The notes below the pieces were generated by a model. It did not search any database. It was not told where the DNA came from and saw nothing but the letters and a program-made list of their open reading frames with translations. Both the position numbers and the translations under genes were made by a program. This document shows, piece after piece, positions 18,121 through 25,737 of a stretch of DNA of 64,000 bases. Position 1 is the stretch's first letter. Every line of letters begins with the position of its first letter. This DNA is from Pseudarthrobacter sulfonivorans. Lineage in GTDB: Bacteria > Actinomycetota > Actinomycetes > Actinomycetales > Micrococcaceae. The DNA lies in assembly GCF_024391045.1 (NCBI RefSeq), contig NZ_JANFCZ010000013.1, positions 1 to 64,000 on the forward strand, read 5' to 3'.

Positions 18121-19032
18121 CTACGCGGGGACGCCCGCCTGTTCGGCCTGCTGCCGCTGTTCTTCGAGCAGCCGGTGGCGGTCGGCGCGGCGTTTCTCCT
18201 GGCGGTCCGGATCGGGCACCGGAGAAGCGAGAAGCAATCGCTGGGTATAAGGGTGCTCGGGGTTGCGCGTGACAACCTCTGCCGGCCCCTGCTCCACGAT
18301 CTCTCCACGGTACATCACGGCCACACGGTGGCTGATGTGGCGGACCACGTCAAGGTCGTGCGAGACAAACAGGTAGGAAACGCCGGTGTCCTTCTGGATC
18401 TGCAGGAAGAGATCCAGGACCCGGGCCTGGGTGGAAAGGTCCAGTGCACTGACCGGCTCATCGCAGACAATGAGCTTGGGAGATAGTGCCAGGGCCCGGG
18501 CGATCGCCACGCGCTGGCGCTGGCCGCCGCTGAACTCGCGCGGGAGCCGGTGGATGGCGTCGGACGGCAGGCCAACCTGGTCCAGGAGTTCCTTCACGCG
18601 CTTCCTGGCCGCCGCGGACTCCATGCCCTGCACACCCAGGGGCTCGGCGAGGATATCGCCGATCTCCAGTGCCGGGTTAAGGGACGTGTAGGGATCCTGG
18701 AACACCACCTGCATGTCGCGGCTCAGGACCCGGCGCTGTTTCCGGGTGGCGTGGCTGATGTCCTGGCCTTCGAAAGTGATCCTGCCGCCGCCTACCGGTG
18801 CCAGGCCCAGGACCGCGCGGCCCAGGGTGGTCTTGCCGGAGCCGGACTCCCCCACCAGGCCCAGGGTCTCCCCCTGGCCGATGCTGATGTTGATGTCCGT
18901 TAGGGCGCGGAACTTCCTGGCCCGGAAGCCCTTGCCTGTGTAGTCCACCACGAGGTCTTCCACGCGCAGGAGACCGTTGCGTGCCGGGGCGGATTCCGCG
19001 GTGTTGGAGTTAAGAGCTGCAGTTTCGGTCAC
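18121..19032 (-). CDS. Opp/Dpp-type ABC transporter ATPase (DppF/OppF-like)
   Basis: A 303-residue ATPase that powers oligopeptide/oligosaccharide import together with the fused protein upstream. Walker A is GESGSGKTT (about 59-67), the signature motif is REFSGGQRQRVAIARAL, and Walker B is LIVCDEPVSALD followed by the H-loop SHDLDVV. The C-terminal QRLLLASPVPDPD is the family's oligopeptide extension. Its start overlaps the upstream gene by 4 nt. The genetic context of uronate enzymes makes an oligosaccharide a more likely cargo than a peptide. Confidence 0.93.
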   Translation of the reverse strand: MTETAALNSNTAESAPARNGLLRVEDLVVDYTGKGFRARKFRALTDINISIGQGETLGLVGESGSGKTTLGRAVLGLAPVGGGRITFEGQDISHATRKQRRVLSRDMQVVFQDPYTSLNPALEIGDILAEPLGVQGMESAAARKRVKELLDQVGLPSDAIHRLPREFSGGQRQRVAIARALALSPKLIVCDEPVSALDLSTQARVLDLFLQIQKDTGVSYLFVSHDLDVVRHISHRVAVMYRGEIVEQGPAEVVTRNPEHPYTQRLLLASPVPDPDRQEKRRADRHRLLEEQRQQAEQAGVPA

Positions 19033-20876
19033 CGTGCGTTCTCCTTCGACTTTGCGGGCACCAGCATGGTCATGGGTTCCTTGCCTTCCAGCATGGAAGC
19101 CAGCAGGGTCTGGGTGTAGCTTTCCTTCGGATCGCGCAGGATGTCCCGCACGGGGCCTTCTTCGACCAGGCGTCCGTTCTGCATGACCACCACGCGGTCA
19201 CAGAGGTCAGCCACCACACCGAAGTTGTGGGTCACCATGATGACGCCGACGCCGAGGCGGCGCTGGAGGTCCCGGATGAGGTCCAGCACGTCGGCCTGGA
19301 CGGTCACGTCCAGGGCGGTGGTGGGCTCGTCCGCAATGATGAGGTCCGGTTCGCAGCTGATGGCCCCGGCGATGAGCACACGCTGGGCCATGCCGCCGGA
19401 AACCTCGTGCGGGTAGGCCTTGAAGGTCCGCTCGGGGTTGACGATGCCGACGTCGGAGAGCAGCTTCATGGCCCGATCGGTGGCTTCCGCCTTGGAAATT
19501 CCCAGGACGCGGACCAAGGGCGTGACCAGCTGGTAGCCGATGGTGAAGGCCGGGTCCAGGTTGGACATGGGTTCCTGCGGGATGTAGGAGATCCGTTTGC
19601 CGCGCAGCTTGGACAGCCTGTCCTGGTTCACTTTGTCTTCGCCCGGCGCCACCGTGTAGTTACCGTCGAACTGGATAGCACCGGCCACGATGCGGGCCGT
19701 ATCGGGCAGCAGGCCCAGGATGGAGAACGCTGTCTGGGATTTGCCGGACCCAGACTCCCCCACGATGCCGAGGATTTCGCCGCGGTCCACATGGAACGAG
19801 ACGTCGTCGACAACTTTCTTGATGGAACCGTCAGCCTGCGGATAGCCGACGCCGAGGTTGGTGACCTTGACCAGGTGGTGTTCGGTTCCGGCTTCGACGG
19901 CGGCAACGGTCTTGCGCGCTGCCTTGGCGGCGCTGGCCGCAGCTGCGTCCTCTGCCGTGTGGATCTTCTTCCGGCGGTGCTTGATTTTCTCCCCATCTTC
20001 CAGTGCGTCACGGATGGCGTTTCCCAGCAGGACCAGGGCGCCGATGGTCAATGCCATGGCGAACGCCGGCCAGAACAGCAGCGACGGGGTGAGGTAGACG
20101 TTCTTGAAGCCTTCAGACAGCATCACGCCCCACGTTGCCTTGGCGGGATCCCCCAGGCCCAGGAACTCCAGGCCGGACTGGATGGCGATGGCAACACCGG
20201 CGATCGCGGCGGTCTGGATGATGATGGGGGCGCGGACCACGGAGAAGATGTGGCGGGTGATGATGCGCAGGTCCGAGAGGCCGGAGACGCGGGCGGCATC
20301 CACATAGAGTTCGTTGCGAACCGACTGGACCGCTGAGCGGGTCAACCGGAAGTAGGACGGACTGATCAGGACACCGAAGGCGATCATGGCGATCCAAACC
20401 GAGGGGCCGAACGCCGCGCGGATGGTCAGCAGGACGATCAGGCCCGGGAGGCTCATCAGGATGCTGACGACCCAGTTGGAGACGGCCTCGAATTTGCCGG
20501 CGTAGTAGCCGGCGATCAAGCCTGCGGGCAGGCCGATGGCGATGGCCACCACCGCGCACAGCAGCGCGGAGGTCAGCGTAAGCTGCGCACCGAAGAGCAG
20601 GCGGCTCCACACATCGCGTCCCGAGCTGTCCGTACCCAGGATGTTGACAGCGTCCGGGGCAGCCAGGGTCTTGGCGATGTTGGCGAAGTTCTCATCGAAC
20701 GGGGCGATAAGGGGCGCGAACGCTGCCAGCACTGCCATCGCCAGCAGAATCACCATGGCGACAATGCCCAGCGGGTTCTTGAAGAGGCGCCGCAGGACGG
20801 TGGACCGGACCACGGTACCGGTCTGGCCGGTTCCGGGTGCGGGAGTCAGCGCTGAGGTTTCGACGGACTCGGTCAC
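19029..20876 (-). CDS. fused ABC permease and ATPase (DppC-DppD fusion)
   Basis: A 615-residue polypeptide combining two subunits usually encoded apart. Residues about 20-300 are an OppC/DppC permease with about six helices and the EAA-loop segment YVDAARVSGLSDLRII. Residues 300-335 are a basic then Ala-rich linker. Residues 335-615 are an OppD-like ATPase: GESGSGKSQT Walker A, EVSGGMAQRVLIAGAI signature and LIIADEPTTALD Walker B. Both ends overlap neighbours by 4 nt, so no frameshift artefact is apparent. Fusions of this kind are known in Actinobacteria. The transporter then has a 1:1 permease-ATPase half and a separate DppB and DppF. Confidence 0.92.
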   Translation of the reverse strand: MTESVETSALTPAPGTGQTGTVVRSTVLRRLFKNPLGIVAMVILLAMAVLAAFAPLIAPFDENFANIAKTLAAPDAVNILGTDSSGRDVWSRLLFGAQLTLTSALLCAVVAIAIGLPAGLIAGYYAGKFEAVSNWVVSILMSLPGLIVLLTIRAAFGPSVWIAMIAFGVLISPSYFRLTRSAVQSVRNELYVDAARVSGLSDLRIITRHIFSVVRAPIIIQTAAIAGVAIAIQSGLEFLGLGDPAKATWGVMLSEGFKNVYLTPSLLFWPAFAMALTIGALVLLGNAIRDALEDGEKIKHRRKKIHTAEDAAAASAAKAARKTVAAVEAGTEHHLVKVTNLGVGYPQADGSIKKVVDDVSFHVDRGEILGIVGESGSGKSQTAFSILGLLPDTARIVAGAIQFDGNYTVAPGEDKVNQDRLSKLRGKRISYIPQEPMSNLDPAFTIGYQLVTPLVRVLGISKAEATDRAMKLLSDVGIVNPERTFKAYPHEVSGGMAQRVLIAGAISCEPDLIIADEPTTALDVTVQADVLDLIRDLQRRLGVGVIMVTHNFGVVADLCDRVVVMQNGRLVEEGPVRDILRDPKESYTQTLLASMLEGKEPMTMLVPAKSKENAR

Positions 20877-21814
20877 GAGGCACGCACCTTCGGGTTAAGC
20901 CAGCCGTTGAGCAGGTCAACAATGAGGTTGACGACAATCACAACGACGACGGTGTACATAACGACGCCCATGACCACTGGCTGGTCGCTCTGGGCAGTGG
21001 CGGCGACGGCCAACGGGCCCATGCCGGGGAGCGCGAAGATGGATTCGATGATGACCACACCGCCGAGCATGCCGATCAGCTGCAGGCTGAGCACGGTCAG
21101 ACCTGCCGGGGCTGAGCTGCGCAGGACGTGTTTGAAGAGGACTTCGCGTTCGCTGATGCCGCGGCTGCGCAGGGTCCGGACGTAGTCGCGCTCCAACTGC
21201 TTGATCACGGCGCTGCGGATCTGCTGCGCACCGCCGGTGACGCCGTTGATCAGCAGGGCGATGACCGGCAGTGTCAGGGAAAGGACCCAGGCATCTGCTC
21301 CGACTCCGGGGGCGATGGTGCTGGTGGCCGGGAAGAGTCCGAGCGAGATGGCCAGGAAGAAGACGAGGATGATGCCAATCACAAAGCCGGGGATGGAGTC
21401 GCCAATGATGGCGCCAATCTGGACCACGCGGTCCACCCAACCGCGCTTGACGGCGGCGGCCACTCCGATGAGGGTTGCGATGATGGCGATCAGCAGCATG
21501 GCGGCGAAGACCATGGTCATGGTGACGGGAATGCGGCTGGCGAGCGCGTTGGCCACGGGCTCGGAAGTGAACCAGGAACTGCCCAGGTCGCCGCGTGCAG
21601 CGCCGCTGAGCCAGCCGAAGTAGCGGACAAAGAACGGCTGGTCGAGCCCGAGTTCGGTGTTTTTGAGCGCCAGCTGCTCAGGGGTAGCGGTATCCCCCAG
21701 GATGTTCCGTGCGATGCTGCCGCTGGACACGTACAACAGGGAGTAAACAAGAAGCGACACAGCCAACAGGACAACAAGCCCGCTGCCGAGGCGTTTAAGG
21801 ATGAAGGTGATCAT
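20873..21814 (-). CDS. Opp/Dpp-type ABC transporter permease (DppB-like)
   Basis: A 313-residue inner-membrane permease with six predicted helices, beginning ITFILKRLGSGLVVLLAVSLLVY. The cytoplasmic EAA loop reads YVRTLRSRGISEREVLFKH, the ATPase contact. It pairs with the fused DppC-DppD protein, overlapping its start by 4 nt. A strong hairpin lies between it and the substrate-binding gene upstream, which would lower its mRNA level relative to the binding protein. Confidence 0.93.
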   Translation of the reverse strand: MITFILKRLGSGLVVLLAVSLLVYSLLYVSSGSIARNILGDTATPEQLALKNTELGLDQPFFVRYFGWLSGAARGDLGSSWFTSEPVANALASRIPVTMTMVFAAMLLIAIIATLIGVAAAVKRGWVDRVVQIGAIIGDSIPGFVIGIILVFFLAISLGLFPATSTIAPGVGADAWVLSLTLPVIALLINGVTGGAQQIRSAVIKQLERDYVRTLRSRGISEREVLFKHVLRSSAPAGLTVLSLQLIGMLGGVVIIESIFALPGMGPLAVAATAQSDQPVVMGVVMYTVVVVIVVNLIVDLLNGWLNPKVRAS

Positions 21815-21850
21815 TGCTGGCTCCGTTGGAGTGGCGGTGGAAGGGGCCGT

Positions 21851-21892
21851 CCGCTTCCGGGAGCCGGCTGTGGGGCCGGCTCCTGGAAGCGG
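21851..21892 (-). other. intercistronic 18-bp hairpin between binding protein and permease genes
   Basis: CCGCTTCCGGGAGCCGGC (21851-21868) pairs with 21875-21892 with a single wobble and a 6-nt loop. It lies 18 nt after the binding-protein stop and 37 nt before the dppB start in the same operon, with no T-tract. The position is as in malE-malF type operons, where a hairpin protects or ends the first-gene transcript. Confidence 0.7.
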
Positions 21893-21910
21893 AGGCTGAT
21901 TCGCTCGGTG

Positions 21911-23440
21911 CTACTTGGCCGGAGCGTAGTTGTAGATGGATGGGACGGCCTGCTGGACCTGCGGGTCAACGGTGATCTTGGCGTTGGTGTAGTACATCTG
22001 GTTCACGCGGTACAGCGGGGCAAACCAGGCCTGCTCCACCACGTACTTGTTGACTTCCTGGGCCAGCTTGGCAGCGTCCTTACCGCCCTTTTCTACCGCA
22101 TCGATCTTGGCCTGCAGCTCGGGGGTGGTGTTCTTGAACGGGTTGTAGAGCGCCTTGGTGGAGATGATCTGGTTGGTGGCAACCCACGGCTCGCCCTGGA
22201 AGAGGGAGAAGAAGATGCTGGTGTATTTTTGTGCCGCGATGTCGGAGGTGTAGGTAGCCAGGGTGATCGCGGCACCGACGTTCAGGGTGATGCCGATGTC
22301 GCTGAGCTGCTGCTTGACCACAGCAAGCTGGGTTTCGAAGCCGGGAACAGCCGGTACGTCAATCGTGACACCCGTTTCGTAGCCGGCTTCCTTCAAGAGC
22401 GCCTTGGCCTTTGCCGGATCGTAAGAGTAGTAGTTCTCGAGTGCGTCGGTGGTTGCGCCGCTGGCCGGGCCGAAGGGCTGGGACGTGGGGGTGCCTTGGC
22501 CGAGGAGGACCTGGTCCACGATGGTCTTGCGGTCAAAGGCGTAGTTGATGGCCTGGCGGACCTTGACGTTGGCCAGTGCGGGGTTCTTGGTGCCGTCACG
22601 GTCCAGGAGCAGCAAACCCTGCCAGTCAACCTGGCTGGCGACGAGCTTCATCTTGGCTCCATCCGCCTGCTTGCCGTTCTTCGGGTCCAGGATGGTGGCG
22701 TCAACCTGGCCGGACACCAGCGCGTTGGTGCGGGCGGTCACGTCGGTGAGGATTTTGAAAGTGACCTTCTCGAACTTCTGGATGTCCTTGTTCCAGTAGT
22801 CCTTGCGTGCAGTGAAGACGGCCTGCGAATCCTTGACCGTGGCAGCCTTGTCCATCACGTACGGTCCGCTGCCCACCGGCTCGGTCTTGATGCCTTCGCT
22901 GCCGAGTGCCTTGGGGCTGCCCATCAGGCCGGCTGCCTGGCTGAGGTAGTACTCCAGGGAGGGATCCGGTTGGGCGAGGTTGAGCTCGATGGTGTCGGCA
23001 TCAACCACTGCGACGTCGGTCACCGCGGCCAGCTGGGCCATCTGCGGTCCGTTGGCCTTCTTGAAGTTGTCCAGGTTTGCCTTGGCGGCCTCGGCGTCGA
23101 ATTTTGCTCCGTCGCTGAAGGTCACGTCGGTGCGGAGGTCCAGCGTGAGCTTGGTGTTGGTGTCGTTGTACTTCCAGTCGGTGGCCAGCATGGGGCTGAG
23201 CTTGCCGTCCGGTTCGCGCAGGAGAAGGGAGTCGTAGGCGGCTTGGTAAGGCTGCAGGGTGTGTCCCACGTGGGCCTGGGACGGATCCCAGGAACGGACA
23301 TCCGAGAGGGCACCGATCGTCAGAGACGTCGTTTTGGCTGCCGGTGCGCCAGCACCGCCGGCACCGCCGCCGCAGGCTGTCAGCGCGAGACCTGCGCTGA
23401 CGATGATGGCGGCTGCTGCCGCCTTGGGACCTAACTTCAT
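21911..23440 (-). CDS. ABC transporter substrate-binding lipoprotein (SBP family 5)
   Basis: A 509-residue extracytoplasmic binding protein anchored as a lipoprotein: the signal peptide ends at LTAC with the lipidated cysteine C23, followed by a Gly-rich spacer. TTSLTIGALSDVRSWDPSQ and the LLREPDGKLSPMLATDWKYN block are typical of the DppA/OppA family. Family 5 proteins bind peptides, nickel complexes or oligosaccharides. First gene of the operon running to 15993, with operator site C on its promoter. The uronate context favours an oligosaccharide ligand. Confidence 0.92.
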   Translation of the reverse strand: MKLGPKAAAAAIIVSAGLALTACGGGAGGAGAPAAKTTSLTIGALSDVRSWDPSQAHVGHTLQPYQAAYDSLLLREPDGKLSPMLATDWKYNDTNTKLTLDLRTDVTFSDGAKFDAEAAKANLDNFKKANGPQMAQLAAVTDVAVVDADTIELNLAQPDPSLEYYLSQAAGLMGSPKALGSEGIKTEPVGSGPYVMDKAATVKDSQAVFTARKDYWNKDIQKFEKVTFKILTDVTARTNALVSGQVDATILDPKNGKQADGAKMKLVASQVDWQGLLLLDRDGTKNPALANVKVRQAINYAFDRKTIVDQVLLGQGTPTSQPFGPASGATTDALENYYSYDPAKAKALLKEAGYETGVTIDVPAVPGFETQLAVVKQQLSDIGITLNVGAAITLATYTSDIAAQKYTSIFFSLFQGEPWVATNQIISTKALYNPFKNTTPELQAKIDAVEKGGKDAAKLAQEVNKYVVEQAWFAPLYRVNQMYYTNAKITVDPQVQQAVPSIYNYAPAK

Positions 23441-23481
23441 TGTTGGCTCCTGAATCTATGGAACGAGGGAGTGGCTAACTC

Positions 23482-23509
23482 GGCCGGTGTGGCGTGTGCC
23501 ACACCGGCC
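23482..23509 (-). other. perfect 12-bp hairpin in the 5' leader of the ABC operon
   Basis: GGCCGGTGTGGC (23482-23493) pairs perfectly with 23498-23509 over a 4-nt loop. It lies between the promoter (-10 at 23520-23525) and the start at 23440, close to the expected 5' end of the mRNA. There is no T-tract, so mRNA protection is more likely than termination. Confidence 0.6.
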
Positions 23510-23519
23510 TTCGAGATTC

Positions 23520-23548
23520 AGAGTACGCATGATTGCCAACTTTGGCAA
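23520..23548 (-). promoter_or_regulatory. promoter of the ABC transporter operon
   Basis: On the minus strand TTGCCA (23543-23548) and TACTCT (23520-23525) are separated by exactly 17 nt. The -35 box lies within operator site C, the same geometry as at the symporter promoter. Confidence 0.5.
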
Positions 23549-23559
23549 CCGATTGTCAA
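23542..23559. promoter_or_regulatory. LacI-type operator, site C
   Basis: TTGGCAACCGATTGTCAA is an 18-bp CG-centred palindrome of the same family as sites A, B and D. It overlaps a second palindrome, TTGCCAACTTTGGCAA at 23533-23548, so two dimers could compete or stack here. Confidence 0.7.
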
Positions 23560-23655
23560 AAATGTTGCAGAGTTAAGATTTCAGCAGGCATTGCTCAAAG
23601 TTTGTTTCGAGCCCCAATCGGTTGCTTTAGCGGTTGCGCAGGCCGCAAAACCGGC

Positions 23656-24669
23656 TCAGGAAACCCGCTCCACTGCGTCCGGGTAGCTCTGGCGGTAGAT
23701 CTCCTTCACGATCCGCAGGGACTTCCCGGCCTCTGCAGGGTTGATCCAGAACGGGCCGGGCTCACCAAGGCGCGCGTAGAAGTCGCTGATGAGCAGTTCA
23801 TGCGAGACGCCCCAGTAGGCACGCCCGCCGGACTCCACCACTCGCTCGGGCACCACCTCCACCCGGCCGTCCGCGTAACTGACGGTCAGGTCCCCGCGCA
23901 GGCTGAGGGTGGCGTTCTCCGTGACGATATCCAGGGTGACCGGCGCATTGACGGCGTTGGCCAGGGTGGCATAAAAGGCGCTTCGGACCCCGCCGGCATG
24001 TTCCGCCACAAATTCCGCCGTGTCCTCCACCTCGATGGTTTCACCGAGGAACCTGGTGGCCGCATTACCGGACAGCGACACAACATCACCTACCAGCCAC
24101 TGCAGCAGGTCAACGGTGTGGATGGCCTGGTTCATCATGAGCCCGCCGCCACCGCCCGCCCAGGTGCCGCGCCAGGGCCGGCTGCGGTAATAGTCCGCAT
24201 CACGGTGCCAGAACACGGTGGCCGAAGCCCCCAGCACGGCGCCCAGTTCACCCGAGGACAGCAACGCATGCATGGCCTGGGCGGTGGAGTTGTAGCGGTT
24301 CTGGAAGCAGACGGCGGTCTTCGCCGGGCTGGAGGCGGCTGCGGCCACCAGCCGGCGCCCCTCCTCAAGCGTGTGCGCCAGCGGCTTCTCCACGATCACG
24401 TTGACTCCCCGCTCCAGGCAGTCAGTGGCGATCGCTGCATGGGTGTTGTGCGGTGTGGTGATGTGGACAACGTCCGGTCCGATCGCCTCGATGAGGCTGG
24501 CGTGATCCGCGAATCCCGGAACGCCGAAGGCCGCCACTGCGGCGGCAAGGCGGCCCGGATCCGTGTCACAGACGGCGGCCAGCGCGGCGCCGTCGAGCTT
24601 GGCGATGGCCTCGAAGTGGACGGCCGAAACGTCTCCGCAGCCGATGACCGCGGCCTTGAGGCCGGTCAT
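23656..24669 (-). CDS. Gfo/Idh/MocA-family oxidoreductase
   Basis: A 337-residue NAD(P)-dependent oxidoreductase. AAVIGCGDVSAVHFEAI at the N-terminus binds the nucleotide, VIVEKPLAHTLEEGRRL contains the conserved EKP, and GGGGLMMNQAIHTVDLLQWL carries the conserved histidine of the substrate domain. It differs substantially from the paralogue at 15993, so the two likely act on different substrates or positions. Its start overlaps the stop of the upstream isomerase-like gene by 4 nt, so the two are co-translated and probably form a two-step module. Confidence 0.88.
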   Translation of the reverse strand: MTGLKAAVIGCGDVSAVHFEAIAKLDGAALAAVCDTDPGRLAAAVAAFGVPGFADHASLIEAIGPDVVHITTPHNTHAAIATDCLERGVNVIVEKPLAHTLEEGRRLVAAAASSPAKTAVCFQNRYNSTAQAMHALLSSGELGAVLGASATVFWHRDADYYRSRPWRGTWAGGGGGLMMNQAIHTVDLLQWLVGDVVSLSGNAATRFLGETIEVEDTAEFVAEHAGGVRSAFYATLANAVNAPVTLDIVTENATLSLRGDLTVSYADGRVEVVPERVVESGGRAYWGVSHELLISDFYARLGEPGPFWINPAEAGKSLRIVKEIYRQSYPDAVERVS

Positions 24670-25526
24670 GAAAGTTCGATTCCGTTTTTGGCGGCGAGCG
24701 AGGCAAAGGCCCGCGCTGCGGTGCCGAAGGCGACCGGGCCGGAGAAGCCGCCCAGTTCGTGCTGGATGGCCAGGTGCGGCTCCAGCGACGCGAAGCCCGC
24801 GTAGCCATCTGCCTTCAGGGCCGCGATGGTGGCGTCCAGTTCGCCGTCACCCTGGCCGGAGGGCACCACCTCTCCGGTGGCCATGATGGCATCCTTGACC
24901 TGCAGGTACTCGAGGTACGGGCGGAGCATGGCGTAGCCGTCCGTGTAGGGCCGGACGCCCACCTGGACGAAGTTGGCGTTATCCCACGCGACGCGCAGTG
25001 CCGGGGAGTCAACCGATTCCATGATGTCCAGGACCCGCTGGGGCGTATCGCCGTAGATGTCCTTCTCGTTCTCGTGCAGGAGCACGACGCCGGCGCTTTC
25101 GGCTTCGTCGGCTAGTGCGCGCATGCGGGTGATGACGTCGTCGCGGATTTCCTCGGGCGTCTGGGCTTCACTGCGGTAGAAGGAGAAGATGCGGATGTAC
25201 TTGGCATCCAGGCCCTTCGCCACGGAGATGATCTGGCGCAGGCGTTCCACCTCGTGCTCCACCGGGAGCCCGATGTCCACCTTGCCGATGGGGCTTGCCA
25301 CGGCGGAGACCTTCAGGCCCTTGGCGTCCAGGATTTCCTTGAGTTCGGCAACCTGCTCGGGTGTCAGCTCAGAGACGTTCACTCCCCAGGCGCTGCGGAC
25401 CTCGATGTAGCTGGCACCGAGGGCCAGCATTACGGCGGCCTGGACCGCGGGATCCGGATCCACTTCGTCGCCGAATCCCGAGAGTTGCCACACGGTGGGG
25501 GCGGGTGCGCTGGATGTTTCGGTCAC
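24666..25526 (-). CDS. sugar phosphate isomerase/epimerase-like TIM barrel
   Basis: A 286-residue xylose-isomerase-like barrel. VVLLHENEKDIYGDT and LRVAWDNANFVQVG carry the Glu and Asp metal ligands, and YLQVKDAI lies at the next strand. GTG at 25526 is chosen because AAGGAG lies upstream at a good spacing, and the reading beyond it runs through the promoter region. It is the first gene of a two-gene operon with the Gfo/Idh gene, transcribed from a promoter covered by operator site D and divergent from the second LacI gene. Reaction unknown. Confidence 0.82.
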   Translation of the reverse strand: MTETSSAPAPTVWQLSGFGDEVDPDPAVQAAVMLALGASYIEVRSAWGVNVSELTPEQVAELKEILDAKGLKVSAVASPIGKVDIGLPVEHEVERLRQIISVAKGLDAKYIRIFSFYRSEAQTPEEIRDDVITRMRALADEAESAGVVLLHENEKDIYGDTPQRVLDIMESVDSPALRVAWDNANFVQVGVRPYTDGYAMLRPYLEYLQVKDAIMATGEVVPSGQGDGELDATIAALKADGYAGFASLEPHLAIQHELGGFSGPVAFGTAARAFASLAAKNGIELS

Positions 25527-25611
25527 AGGGATCTCCTTAGGGTTGCCCGCGGGCCGGGGGCCTAGGTGCCGCTCCGGTGCGGGGTGACTTGCTTCACAAA
25601 GTTCTGCACTA

Positions 25612-25640
25612 AGTCTAGACACGCGCGCAATCCATGACAA
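25612..25640 (-). promoter_or_regulatory. promoter of the isomerase/oxidoreductase operon
   Basis: On the minus strand TTGTCA (25635-25640) and TAGACT (25612-25617) are separated by exactly 17 nt. The -35 box is one arm of operator site D. Confidence 0.55.
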
Positions 25641-25651
25641 CCGATTGCCAA
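25634..25651. promoter_or_regulatory. LacI-type operator, site D, in the divergent promoter region
   Basis: ATGACAACCGATTGCCAA is the fourth copy of the CAACCGNTTG-cored palindrome. It lies between the divergent isomerase (25526) and LacI (25738) genes, so could control both and allow autoregulation. A half-site TGGCAA follows at 25666. Confidence 0.7.
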
Positions 25652-25737
25652 ATGTTGACATCCTGTGGCAATCTAGGAGCATCAGGGCTGTGGCTATCGT
25701 CACAGTGCCCGTATTGTCCCGTTCAGAGAGGAACGCC

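Noticed and set aside
21128..23434. A 768-residue forward reading frame opposite dppB and the binding-protein gene
   Set aside because: It is antisense to two clear transporter genes, has no domain and arises from the high GC content at third codon positions.
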